DNA from: CAWAYH01 sp963786195
GTDB taxonomy: Bacteria > Acidobacteriota > Vicinamibacteria > Vicinamibacterales > 2-12-FULL-66-21
Direction of reading: 5' to 3'
DNA: 64,000 bases
Assembly: GCA_963786195.1 (NCBI GenBank)
Contig: CAWAYH010000012.1
Location: forward strand, 62,001 to 126,000
The notes beneath the pieces are model-generated. The model made no database searches and had not been told where the DNA came from. It saw only the letters and a program-made list of their open reading frames with translations. Below are positions 19,217-27,620 of this stretch, one piece after another (position 1 is the stretch's first letter; each line of letters begins with the position of its first letter). A program made the position numbers and the translations under genes.

Positions 19217-19552
19217 ATGCGTCGAATGTCGTTCGTAGTCGGTGTGTGCGCGCTGTTGATTGGTGCAAGCGTTTCCGGCGCCGAGCAGGGCAAACCCGCT
19301 CAGTCGAAGGCGTCCGCTCCGGCCGTCAGCGCGCCGGTCAACATCAACACCGCGACGGTCGCCCAGCTCGAAGCGCTGCCTGGTGTGGGCACCAAGACCG
19401 CGCAGCTGATCGTCGAACACCGGCAGAAAGTCGGCGGCTTCAAGAAAGTCGAAGAACTGATGAACATCAAGGGCATCGGTGAGAAAGCGTTCCTGAAGCT
19501 CAAGCCGATGATCACACTGGGCGCCGAGAAGACTGAACGTCAGGATCGGTAG
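19217..19552 (+). CDS. ComEA-like helix-hairpin-helix DNA-binding protein
   Basis: 111 residues. ATG 19217 follows AGGAGG (19208-19213) with a short spacer. An N-terminal signal or anchor (SFVVGVCALLIGASVSG) precedes a 60-residue helix-hairpin-helix domain: VNINTATVAQLEALPGVGTK, then MNIKGIGEKAFLKLKPMI. ComEA-type proteins bind incoming DNA in the periplasm during natural transformation. The following pseudopilin and PilZ genes, and the pilus operon at the end of the window, are consistent with a DNA-uptake or pilus role, but similar HhH proteins also occur outside competence. Confidence 0.85.
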   Translation: MRRMSFVVGVCALLIGASVSGAEQGKPAQSKASAPAVSAPVNINTATVAQLEALPGVGTKTAQLIVEHRQKVGGFKKVEELMNIKGIGEKAFLKLKPMITLGAEKTERQDR

Positions 19553-19558
19553 GGCAGC

Positions 19559-20221
19559 GTGGTGCGTTCTAGTTTCGCAAACGACCCGGCGCCCTGGGCG
19601 CCGGGCGCCTACTCAGCGGGGCGTGACAGTTGGCGGCGCGTGGCGAGCTCTGCGGTTGGACTCACGTTCGTCGAACTGCTCTTTACACTGGCGGTGGCGA
19701 CGACGCTGACGGCGATGTCGATCCCGTTGACCGCGGATGCCATTGATGAGCTGAGGACGGCAACGGCCGCCCGGTACGTCGCAGGTCGCATCATGGCGTT
19801 ACGGCTCGATGCGGTCCGCGGCTCAGCTCCGGTCGGGCTTCGGTTCGAGCCCTCTGGCGACGATTACGTGTTCGGCCCGTTTTGCGACGGCAACGGCAAT
19901 GGGGTTCGGTCGGCGGATATCCGGCTGGGGATCGATGCGCCGGTGGGGCCCCTGGAGCGGCTGCGCGACAAGTTTCCCGGGGTGCGATTTGCGCTACTGC
20001 CGGGCTTGCCCGACGCGGATGGACAGGGTGGCACAGGGTCCGAGGGGGTCCGAATCGGGACAGCACGAATCCTCACGATGAGTGCCGATGGAACCGCGAC
20101 TTCGGGTACCCTGTATATTCGAGGGCGGCGGGGGCAGTACGCCGTCCGAGTGCTGGGAGTCACGGGACGCACACGGGTGCTCCAGTATCATCCGGGAGAC
20201 CGCACGTGGATAAGCCGATAG
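19559..20221 (+). CDS. Type IV pilin-like / GspH-type pseudopilin
   Basis: 220 residues from GTG 19559. The prepilin-type segment is GLTFVELLFTLAVATTLTAM, with the G-LTFVE processing site at about residue 34 after an unusually long leader. The C-terminal half is a beta-rich GspH-like domain (YVFGPFCDGNGNGVRSADIR, MSADGTATSGTLYIRG). Expected to be cleaved by a prepilin peptidase, not present in the window. Its 3' end overlaps the PilZ gene by 16 bp. Confidence 0.82.
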   Translation: MVRSSFANDPAPWAPGAYSAGRDSWRRVASSAVGLTFVELLFTLAVATTLTAMSIPLTADAIDELRTATAARYVAGRIMALRLDAVRGSAPVGLRFEPSGDDYVFGPFCDGNGNGVRSADIRLGIDAPVGPLERLRDKFPGVRFALLPGLPDADGQGGTGSEGVRIGTARILTMSADGTATSGTLYIRGRRGQYAVRVLGVTGRTRVLQYHPGDRTWISR

Positions 20222-20640
20222 CCGAGCGTCGCCACGACACGCGATTCAGCCAGCCGCTGATCGCCGCCACTCAGGCGATTCTGCGTCCCGGTTACGCTGT
20301 GTCGCTGATCGATCTGAGCGCGGGTGGCGCCCTCATCCAGGGTCCACGGCCTCTGCGTCCGGGCGCGCGTGTGCATCTGCAGTTACTCACGCCCAACCGC
20401 CGAATCGCGATTCCTGCGCACGTGCTTCGCTGCGCGGTCGCGTCACTCGACTCACGTCAGGGCGTCCAGTATCGCGGCGCTATCAAGTTCGACCATCGCT
20501 GCGACACCCTCTGGGAAGACGTGACCCCCGACGGGTATCTGCTCCCCCTCGACGCGTCCCAGCCCGGTCCAGACGAGGGGCACCCGCTACCCGACGAGCC
20601 CGAGAACACCAGCAGCCGCGTCGAACGACAGCGCGACTGA
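20206..20640 (+). CDS. PilZ-domain protein
   Basis: 144 residues from GTG 20206, inside the end of the pseudopilin gene, with GGGAG upstream. The N-terminal ERRHDTR is the RxxxR c-di-GMP-binding motif and DLSAGGA is the second (D/N)xSxxG motif, so the ligand site looks intact. PilZ proteins act as c-di-GMP receptors controlling pili, motility or exopolysaccharide. The C-terminal tail is acidic and Pro-rich and may be disordered. Confidence 0.83.
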   Translation: MDKPIAERRHDTRFSQPLIAATQAILRPGYAVSLIDLSAGGALIQGPRPLRPGARVHLQLLTPNRRIAIPAHVLRCAVASLDSRQGVQYRGAIKFDHRCDTLWEDVTPDGYLLPLDASQPGPDEGHPLPDEPENTSSRVERQRD

Positions 20641-20727
20641 TCCACGTTTGATTGCGTTGTCGGCGTCCCGAGGACGCTGGCATCCCGCTTGGTTGCATCT
20701 CCCGGACAAGAGGTCAGAGGAGGAACG

Positions 20728-22137
20728 ATGGTCATGTTTGAGCCAGCGTACGCCTCCGTCGGCTCGATCCGCGCCGATCGGCGCGCTGCAGACAGGCGAC
20801 GAGGCGCGGCGGCGTTGTTGACGGCGGTCACGAGCGGATTGTCGGTCGTGCGGGATTCCGGGTACGCGCGGGAACGGTTCGAGGAGGAACTGCGGTCGCT
20901 CGTTCGCGCGCGATCCGTCGTGCTCAGCGACGAGCCGTTGTCGCCGCCGGCGCCCAACGTCATGTGCTTCGAGGTGCCGGCGCGCGCGCCGCATCATCGC
21001 GCGCGGATCGAAGCGGTCTTCGAGCCATCGCGAACGTTGGATGGATGGACCTGCCAGGTGCTCGACATCGCGACGCACGTCGCCGCCCTGATCCTCGAGA
21101 TCGAGCGCGCACAAGGTCGATTCTCGGCCGCGGATCGGGGCCGGCGGGACGGCGCTGCACCGCTCATCGGCTCGAGCCTCGCGATACGTGCCGTGCGGGA
21201 GCGTATCGAGCGCGTGGCGGCGACCGATTTCACCGTGCTGATTGAGGGCGAGTCCGGAACCGGCAAGGAGCTCGTCGCCCGGCAGATCCACGACCTCAGT
21301 CACCGTCGCAAGGGGCCGTTCGTGGCGGTCAACTGCGCGGCGATTGTCGAGACGCTCTTCGAGGCGGAGCTGTTCGGGATTGAGGAACGAACCGCGACAG
21401 GGGTTCGCGGCCGCCGCGGAAAGTTCGAGCACGCGCACGAGGGGACGCTGTTTCTCGACGAAGTGTCCGATCTGTCCGCGTCAGCGCAGGCCAAGCTGCT
21501 CCGCGCGATTCAGGATCTCTCGGTGGAGCGGGTCGGAGGATGCGGCGCGCGCCGGGTCGACACGCGCATCATCGTGGCGACGAACAGACCGCTGTCGGAT
21601 CTGGTCGAGCACGGACGATTTCGGCTGGACCTCTACTATCGTCTGCATGGTGTCGATGTGCAGGTCCCGCCGCTCCGCGCGCGGCGCGAGGATGTACCCG
21701 AGCTGGCGCGGTACTTTCTCGAACGGCACCGCTTCGTGCGCCCGCTCCAGCTGTCTGCCGCCGCGGCGGACGCCCTGCTGGCGTACGACTGGCCAGGAAA
21801 CGTCAGGGAGCTGGAACGCGTGATCGAGCGCGCCGTGGTTCTGGCGGGGTCCGAGTTCCTGGAGCTCGATGATTTGCCGCCCGCATTGCTGGGAGGCTAT
21901 TCCGACATCCTGCTCCCATCGATGGCTGCGAGCCAGACGATGCGCGCGTGGGGCAGTCGCTACGCGCGGCTGGTGCTGGAGCGATGTCAGAACAACAAGC
22001 GGCGCGCCTGCCGCGAGCTCGGCATCTCGTATCACACGTTGCGCTCCTATCTGCAGTTTCAGCCTGAGACGGAGCAGGTTGAGCCTGAGCCTGAACCTGA
22101 AGTGGAGGAAGGAGGGCCGATGAGCGAAGAAGGGTAG
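20728..22137 (+). CDS. Sigma54-activator-like AAA+ regulator lacking the GAFTGA loop
   Basis: 469 residues; ATG 20728 follows AGAGGAGGAACG. The N-terminal ~145 residues have no recognised motif (possibly GAF-like). The AAA+ domain has Walker A GESGTGKELVARQIH, Walker B GTLFLDEVSDL, an arginine-finger region (RLDLYYRLHGVDVQVPPLR) and WPGNVRELERVIERAV. Where NtrC-type activators carry GAFTGA this protein reads ELFGIEERTATGVRGRRG, so direct sigma54 contact is doubtful. A short C-terminal HTH (RRACRELGISYHTLRSYL) precedes an EPEPEPEVEE acidic tail. A decayed copy of its C-terminal part lies at 23395-23575. Confidence 0.88.
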   Translation: MVMFEPAYASVGSIRADRRAADRRRGAAALLTAVTSGLSVVRDSGYARERFEEELRSLVRARSVVLSDEPLSPPAPNVMCFEVPARAPHHRARIEAVFEPSRTLDGWTCQVLDIATHVAALILEIERAQGRFSAADRGRRDGAAPLIGSSLAIRAVRERIERVAATDFTVLIEGESGTGKELVARQIHDLSHRRKGPFVAVNCAAIVETLFEAELFGIEERTATGVRGRRGKFEHAHEGTLFLDEVSDLSASAQAKLLRAIQDLSVERVGGCGARRVDTRIIVATNRPLSDLVEHGRFRLDLYYRLHGVDVQVPPLRARREDVPELARYFLERHRFVRPLQLSAAAADALLAYDWPGNVRELERVIERAVVLAGSEFLELDDLPPALLGGYSDILLPSMAASQTMRAWGSRYARLVLERCQNNKRRACRELGISYHTLRSYLQFQPETEQVEPEPEPEVEEGGPMSEEG

Positions 22138-22199
22138 ATGGGGGTCTGCCGGGCGCCTCCGGCGAGTCGTGTGCAGCGAGGCAGCGCGGCCGGTCGGCC

Positions 22200-23042
22200 G
22201 TGAGAGGACGCACGCTGCGCCGCATGGGCCCTATTGGGCCCACGTCCGGGAGGAAGTCATGGCAAGGACGGGTGGTACTGGCGGGAGTGTGCGCGTTGGC
22301 TCTGATGACGTCAGGCGCGCGCGTGGTGAGGGCCGATGGCGGGGAGTTGGATGTCGCGCCACCGGGTACGCTGAAAACGCTGGCGCAAGCGCCGGGCGCC
22401 CCGCGGATCCGGGGCGGCGGCGACGGGCAGCGCATCTGGCTCGCCGCGGAACACCGAGGCCTCATCGTACAGAAGGTCTCGAGCAAGGCGGACCGTTCGG
22501 TGGCGATCGAGCTGCGATTCCGACGCGACGCCGTGTCGCTGACGATCGACGCGACCGGGCGCGTGACGGTCACGCGCGCGGGCAGGAGCGTGCAGCTGGC
22601 CACGTCTGACGACTACGAGCGGCTGCAGCAGTTGCTCGGTGGGTCGGAGGCCGTGTTCGCCACTCGGATCCTGATGGCCGAGCGCGAGCTGTCGAGCGAT
22701 CTTCAGGCACCAGAGATGTCGCTGCTCGCAACGGCGGCGTTCGTCGCGTCGCTGAGCGGCGATGTGGATGCTCCGCGGCGGCTGGCCACGCGGTTCGTCG
22801 AGAAGCATCGCGGGATTTACCGCCAGGTCCGGACATTCAACTGCTGGGACACATATTCAGGGGAGGTCACGTCGTCCTGGAACGATCTGCAGAATTGCAC
22901 GAACGAAGCGAATCAGGACGACAGCATCTTCAACCGCGCCTACCGGCGCGTGGCCTGTAACGGCATCTGGCTCCTGCGCAGTGAAACGGCCTGGGTGGAA
23001 TACATTGGTTGCATGGGATTGGGTCAGCTAGCCCCAGGATAG
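22200..23042 (+). CDS. Hypothetical secreted protein
   Basis: 280 residues from GTG 22200; ATG 22224 is an alternative start. A signal peptide is clear (GRVVLAGVCALALMTSGARV, cleavage near VRADG). The mature part is mixed alpha/beta with no family I recognise; its C-terminus is Cys- and Trp-rich (RTFNCWDTYSGEVTSSWNDL, YRRVACNGIWLLRSE). It lies downstream of the AAA+ regulator and 11 bp upstream of a small membrane protein, suggesting a shared transcript. Confidence 0.7.
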   Translation: MRGRTLRRMGPIGPTSGRKSWQGRVVLAGVCALALMTSGARVVRADGGELDVAPPGTLKTLAQAPGAPRIRGGGDGQRIWLAAEHRGLIVQKVSSKADRSVAIELRFRRDAVSLTIDATGRVTVTRAGRSVQLATSDDYERLQQLLGGSEAVFATRILMAERELSSDLQAPEMSLLATAAFVASLSGDVDAPRRLATRFVEKHRGIYRQVRTFNCWDTYSGEVTSSWNDLQNCTNEANQDDSIFNRAYRRVACNGIWLLRSETAWVEYIGCMGLGQLAPG

Positions 23043-23053
23043 GGGGAGGAACG

Positions 23054-23248
23054 ATGCGATTCTTTGCTGTGGCCGCCGACGTCGCAATGGGCATGTTTCT
23101 CGGCATCTTTCTGTTCGCCGCGCTGACGCGTCTCTGGCCCGCGCTGACGCACGCCGGCGTCGCGCTCATCGTGGTGGCAGCTTCTGTCCTCATCGTTCTG
23201 TTCCGGCAGCCCAACGGGTCGCTGGCGCTTCGCAGCGATCGCACCTGA
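23054..23248 (+). CDS. Small two-helix membrane protein
   Basis: 64 residues. ATG 23054 follows GGGGAGGAACG, nearly the same leader as the gene at 20728. Two hydrophobic segments, AADVAMGMFLGIFLFAALTR and THAGVALIVVAASVLIVLF, suggest a helical hairpin in the inner membrane. No family recognised. It follows the secreted protein closely. Confidence 0.65.
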   Translation: MRFFAVAADVAMGMFLGIFLFAALTRLWPALTHAGVALIVVAASVLIVLFRQPNGSLALRSDRT

Positions 23249-23394
23249 TCCGGCGGAATGCCGTCGCCGCCAATCGCGGGCGGCGACGGCTCTGCCGGGT
23301 GCTTCTCTTGTCGCGTCTTGTTCTCGTGGCGGCCGGGAACGGCGGTGGCACACCGCCCATCCCGCAGGCGGCGCGACGATGCAGGCTCCACTCT

Positions 23395-23575
23395 TCCTGC
23401 TCCCGCCGCTCCCCGCGGCGCGAGAATGTGCCCGAGCTGGCGCGGTACCTTCTCAAATGGCACCGCGTCCTACGCCCGCTCCAGCTCTCCGCCGCGCGCT
23501 GCTGGCGCACGACTGGTCCGGAAATGTCCGGGAGCTGGAACCTGTGATCGAGCCCTGTGGAGCTGTGACGCTTGC
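23395..23575 (+). pseudogene. Decayed C-terminal fragment of the 20728 AAA+ regulator
   Basis: Translated from about 23412, ENVPELARYLLKWHRVLRPL parallels EDVPELARYFLERHRFVRPL in the gene at 20728. The nucleotide match continues through the ACTGGTCCGGAAATGTCCGG (NVREL) region to GTGATCGAGC, but with indels that break the frame. Only the end of the AAA+ domain is represented, with no Walker motifs or HTH. It is a partial duplication remnant at the left edge of the accessory island. Confidence 0.75.
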
Positions 23576-23588
23576 GGGTTCACTACCA

Positions 23589-23852
23589 TCAGGATGCAAG
23601 CGCGTGCCCCTTTTTCTTGCGCCACGCGGCCCAGCGCTTCTTCTGTGCTTGGCTTATCGCCTTCCGCGCGGAGGCTGACATCCCGCGACGCCGCTTGGAG
23701 GGACTGTCGATCGCTCTGACAAAGACAGCCGCCCGACGTCGTTGTCGCAGCTCCGGGAAGGCTGTCACGATCGCATCTATCTCGCGCTGAAGCACGTCTA
23801 ACCGCGCCTGCGCCCCCGCCTGGGCGAATCGCCGGAGTTCCGCTCGGTTCAT
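23589..23852 (-). CDS. Small basic protein, function unknown
   Basis: 87 residues; the start at 23852 is preceded on the minus strand by AGGAGACGC. The N-terminal half is helical (LRRFAQAGAQARLDVLQREI). The strongly basic C-terminus RRRGMSASARKAISQAQKKR is a motif found at the ends of many small bacterial proteins and suggests nucleic-acid binding. No enzymatic motif. It points away from the disrupted genes of the island. Confidence 0.6.
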   Translation of the reverse strand: MNRAELRRFAQAGAQARLDVLQREIDAIVTAFPELRQRRRAAVFVRAIDSPSKRRRGMSASARKAISQAQKKRWAAWRKKKGHALAS

Positions 23853-24715
23853 TGCGTCTCCTGTTCGGATCCTTGAAAGTCGACGTTATAGCAAAGTAAG
23901 GAGGGGTGTGTCCAAAACAATAACAGTACGCGTGGTTGGAACGCGAACCTTCGCAAAGCCCCTTGACGTCGGCTGTTTTACGGCTCAACAATCCCATTAG
24001 TAACTCTGCTGAGCTCGCCGTCGCCGCCCTCGCCGCTCAGCTGTGCGAATCGCCGGGCCAGAGGGGCTACTCAACAAGTTTCATCATCGGCCTGATTCTG
24101 CGTGAAGAACTCCGCGCCAATGCCGGCTGCTGGACCCAGCCGTCACAAGATCGCCAACTCGGCCAGGGTGCGCGAGCGCCCGGTGCGAGCCCGTCCCCTT
24201 GTGTGGCGACGCATCGAATGATCCCCAGATTTGTTGAACACTTTTTGCCTCAGTCAACGCATCGTGTCCAGGGCGCGAAGAGAGTCTCACCATTGCACAC
24301 GAGCTTACAGAATGTTTAGAAGTCAAGTACTGATTGCAAGTCCGTTTCAAACGGTGGTAATATGCGTGCGCTGCGAGCAGAAGGTAGAACGAGAGTGTGG
24401 TCTTGTCTCTCTCGCGTAGCGAATTCCCATCGGCAAGTGTTCTTGGTCATACCCTGCAAGTCTGGTTGGGTTGCACCATTCCCCTTTCAGGTTCCTCTCG
24501 ACGTGAGATCCGATTCTTGAGCGCATCCGGCCATCGGGTGTTTGAGCTCGTCATATCACCTGATCGCCAGGCTCTTGCTATCCTCAATGGAGCAGTTGAT
24601 CGATTCGGTTTGAGGCTAATCGAGATTCCAAAGTCGTCGGGTTGCACCCGCGCGTTTACATCTCACCGAACGTCCGCTCGTCACGTTAAGGTTAACCCAA
24701 CAGGAGAATGCACCG
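23853..24715. other. 863-bp region without a convincing gene; start of lower-GC island
   Basis: Short frames exist but none has family-like sequence or a good ribosome-binding site. Base composition is visibly less GC-rich than the flanks. A sigma70-like promoter at 24334-24363 and a leader with AGGAG near 24703 serve the gene at 24716. Confidence 0.5.
24334..24363 (+). promoter_or_regulatory. Candidate sigma70 promoter
   Basis: TTGCAA (24334-24339), 18-bp spacer, TAATAT (24358-24363). It lies about 350 bp upstream of the secreted-protein start at 24716. Prediction from consensus only. Confidence 0.4.
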
Positions 24716-25086
24716 ATGCAATCCTCTCCAGTTTTGATCACCCTTACGGGCCTCGGAATCGGATTGCTCGCTTCACAGATGTGGGCTCAATTTGCACCAC
24801 TGGCTGGGCTTGTTGTTGAACGAACCGCCGTTGTTGACAGACAGATATCAGTGACGGTTCGGAACACGTCAAGCCAGCGAATTACCGCCTGGGGTGTGAG
24901 AGGACAGGTGACCTACGACAGCGGTAAAAGCGAAACGGTAGAAACGTACTTCGACGGGCGATTACGGGGTTTCCGGATGGTCCAGTTTACAAGGCGCGCA
25001 CCTTCGAGCCAGGCACCAGCCTCACTAGGTCCTGCGGGATTGTCCTTGGCGCTTTGGTCACTGAAATATCATTGGCGCCATCGGTT
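24716..25086 (+). pseudogene. Secreted protein gene, 5' part, split by IS copy 1 (and frameshifted)
   Basis: ATG 24716 follows AGGAGAATGCACCG and gives a signal peptide (LITLTGLGIGLLASQMWAQ). The mature start LVVERTAVVDRQISVTVRNT looks like a beta-sandwich (VTVRNTSSQRITAWGV). Near 24955 the sensible frame shifts by one base (AITGFPDGPVYKARTFEPGT, then SCGIVLGALVTEISLAPSV). The IS256-family copy enters at 25087. Removing the IS and one 8-bp duplication joins ...EISLAPSV directly to VVFEDRTAAGDE in the 3' part, so the insertion postdates a continuous frame at this point. Function unknown. Confidence 0.75.
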
Positions 25087-26459
25087 GGATGCGGCCCGAC
25101 TCTTGTGGAAATAGCTTTACCGGCGTAACCGCTTGCTAAACGGTTGACCCACTCTACGCTCCTACGCGACTTGCTGCCATTCCTTGGCGAGGAACGAAGT
25201 CAGCTGCTGGTGTCCATCGATCTTGCGCAGCTGAACGTGACCCAGGGCGACGAGGCCATAGAGCACGGTCAACGCCGCGTCCTCGGTGCCGAACGAGGCT
25301 TGGGTTTTGGTGCGGCGACGGAATTCGCGATTGAGGTTCTCGACCGTGTTCGTCGTGCGCAGCGACTTCCACATTGCCTTGGGGAAATCATAGAACGTCA
25401 GCAGCTCGAGCCCGGCTTCCTCGAGTGACTGGGCGACCGCTGGACACAGCGCGGACCACTTCTTCACGAACGCGTCATAGGCCGCCCGCGCCGCGAGACC
25501 ATCGACCGCGTAGAGCAGGCGGTGGTAGTCGCGTTTCATTTCCGCCCGCGCATGCCGTGGGCAATGCGTCCGCAGATTCGCGAGCTTGTGCGTCGTACAG
25601 CGTTGAACGCGAACGCCGTCCCACTGCTTCAACGCGCTCTTCAGACCGGCGTTGCCATCGACGATCAGCAACAGCGGCGTAGCGAGCCCGCGCTGCTGCA
25701 GATCGATGACCGCTGCGCCCCAGGTCGCGCTCGCTTCCGAGGCGGCCACGCGCAGCGTGAGCAGGCATTTCTGACCGGTGTCGGTCACGCCCAGGGCGGC
25801 CAGCACGGGGACGGATACGACCCGGCGCGCGACGCGTATCTTCAGATGAACGCCATCGAGGAACACGATCGGGTAGCGCTCGGCCGACAGGTCGCGACCT
25901 TGCCACGTCGCAAACAGCGCTTTCAACCGCCCCACGATCCGCGACACGGCGCTCTTCGACAGGTGCCGTTCACCGAGCAACGGCTTCAGCGCCGTCCGAA
26001 TGCGACGGCTATTGACGCCACCGAGATAGCAGCTGAGGATGGCCTCGTCGATCTCCCGCGTGCGGCGCGCATACCGCGGCAGCAGCTGGCTGTGGAACTC
26101 CGTCGTTCGATCGTCGGTGCCCGCGATCCGCCCGCGCGGGACCGTCACGGGGCGCGTCCCCTCCGGTGTCGTGATCGTCCGCTCCACGCTCCCATTCCGA
26201 TACCCGCGACGCTGGTCGGTGCGTTGGTGCGGCGCAGAGCCGAGTGCCGCGGCGAGCTCCTCGGCAAGGGCCGTGTCTAGCGCTTCACGAATGTGGCGTC
26301 GGAACTGGGCTTCGATGTCCTGGCGGAACTGGAGCATCGTGGCGGGGCTTGTGCTAGTCTCCTGCATGGCGTACCTCCGTCGCCGCTGCTAACGGCGACC
26401 TGCTTGGTCAGCAGGAGGTTACGCCACTTTTCTTTTTCCACAGAACCCGGGCCGCATCC
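25087..26459 (-). mobile_element. IS256-family insertion sequence, copy 1
   Basis: 1373 bp. The ends are imperfect inverted repeats starting GGATGCGGCCCG at the left and, read inward from the right, GGATGCGGCCCGGGTTCTG. It is flanked by the 8-bp target duplication CATCGGTT (25079-25086 and 26460-26467), the size typical of IS256. It carries one intact transposase on the minus strand and splits a secreted-protein gene. It is the same length as copy 2 at 27621-28993. Confidence 0.95.
25162..26367 (-). CDS. IS256-family transposase (copy 1)
   Basis: 401 residues, full length and intact. Family signatures: RRGYRNGSVERTITTPEG, LLPRYARRTREIDEAILSCY, the DDE residues in IVFLDGVHLKIR and LLLIVDGNAGLKSAL, and RTTNTVENLNREFRRRTKT. 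It differs from copy 2 at two visible residues (RHARAEM and WSALCP here). Confidence 0.96.
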   Translation of the reverse strand: MQETSTSPATMLQFRQDIEAQFRRHIREALDTALAEELAAALGSAPHQRTDQRRGYRNGSVERTITTPEGTRPVTVPRGRIAGTDDRTTEFHSQLLPRYARRTREIDEAILSCYLGGVNSRRIRTALKPLLGERHLSKSAVSRIVGRLKALFATWQGRDLSAERYPIVFLDGVHLKIRVARRVVSVPVLAALGVTDTGQKCLLTLRVAASEASATWGAAVIDLQQRGLATPLLLIVDGNAGLKSALKQWDGVRVQRCTTHKLANLRTHCPRHARAEMKRDYHRLLYAVDGLAARAAYDAFVKKWSALCPAVAQSLEEAGLELLTFYDFPKAMWKSLRTTNTVENLNREFRRRTKTQASFGTEDAALTVLYGLVALGHVQLRKIDGHQQLTSFLAKEWQQVA

Positions 26460-26467
26460 CATCGGTT

Positions 26468-26827
26468 GTAGTGTTTGAGGATCGCACGGCTGCCGGCGAT
26501 GAACGAATCATCAGGAATGTTTTCGACTACCGGGCTCGCGAGCGACAAGCGATGCACGCTATCGACAAGATACTCTTTGGCGAAGCGTCGTCAAGCTTTA
26601 GGGATCCGTCAGCTTCCGTTGCACGCCTTCAATCTAGTCTCGCAGCCGTTGCCGACGATTTGACCATTCGCGACAGCTTTGCATACCGGAGTGTGACACA
26701 AGATCTGTCGCTTGCACTTCGCTTGGAGCCGCGAGACGACACACAGTTACAAAAGCGGCTGAGGGAGATCTTGGAGGCCGCCCGAGCGCGCCTGGCCAAG
26801 GCGGAAGAGCACTACAAGCGGCGGTAG
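26468..26827 (+). pseudogene. Secreted protein gene, 3' part, downstream of IS copy 1
   Basis: Continuation of the gene that starts at 24716. In frame from 26468: VVFEDRTAAGDERIIRNVFD, then a charged helical region (DLSLALRLEPRDDTQLQKRL, AKAEEHYKRR) to the stop at 26827. There is no start codon or ribosome-binding site of its own at the junction, so it is probably silent. The helical C-terminus contrasts with the beta-rich N-terminal half. Confidence 0.75.
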
Positions 26828-26908
26828 CAGAGGTGAAGACCATACTTACATCCACGGCTGCCTCGGGTGATTACTGGATCGCTTAGGTGTGTTCGCGTGG
26901 AGGTGAAC

Positions 26909-27620
26909 ATGAATCGCCGCGCAAGTCTCGCTCTCGTCGCCTTGACCGTGACCGCACTGGTCGCAGCTTTGCCGCCGACCGTGAACGCGCAATCATGCGC
27001 TCAGACCTCGGGCAGCGCAAGCTCTCCGTCGACCGAAGCCTGCGAAGGACTCACTCCCTTCGATACGGTCACAACGTCGAGGGATATCACCTTGTACTCG
27101 AGCACGCAGTGCAAGTATGTGGCCGGCTTCGGCTCGACTTGGCCAGAAGTCGCGTTTTCTGTGGCCGCCATGGGAATGTGTGGGCACACCGTTCTGAATC
27201 AACCGCCCAATTGTCCGGGCTTTGTAGGAACCCCAACGGATCTTGGCGGGGGGAATTACAGTGTCATGCGTCAGGCTAACTTCTGGAACGCGGGAGCGTG
27301 CGAATGGGCGGAGCCAGCTTTTGTGCCGCGCAGTGTATCGCACTATGAAGATTGCACGGAAAACCTGTGTTGTAGCGCGAACCACGAGACAGCCTGCACG
27401 CACGTAAACGGTGTCTTTTTCAACTGCTACTGCTACGCGACGCCCCTTATCATTAGTCTCGATGGTCCGCGACTAGATCTAACGAGTGTGTCTGAGGGTG
27501 TAGTGTGTGATTTGCTTCCTGACGGCCATGCTGAACAGACGTCCTGGACCCGTGCGTCAAGTTCAGACGCTTTCTTGGTGTTGGATCGCAACGGTAATAG
27601 TGTGATTGATGATGGCCGAG
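26909..27620 (+). pseudogene. Cys-rich secreted protein with EF-hand-like repeats, 5' part, split by IS copy 2
   Basis: ATG 26909 follows GGAGGTGAAC. Signal peptide LALVALTVTALVAALPPTVNA. The mature part has about 14 cysteines (for example CEGLTPF, CEWAEP, ENLCCSANHETAC, FFNCYCYATP). It ends in LVLDRNGNSVIDDGR, an EF-hand-like DxNxN..DDG calcium loop, at the IS insertion point. Excising IS copy 2 with one 8-bp duplication gives IDDGREVFGTSTDQPASGD without interruption, leading into two more calcium-loop-like motifs in the 3' part. Confidence 0.85.

Noticed and set aside
24397..24819. 140-codon frame overlapping the start of the 24716 gene
   Set aside because: No ribosome-binding site or recognisable fold, and it overlaps a gene with a clear AGGAG and signal peptide.
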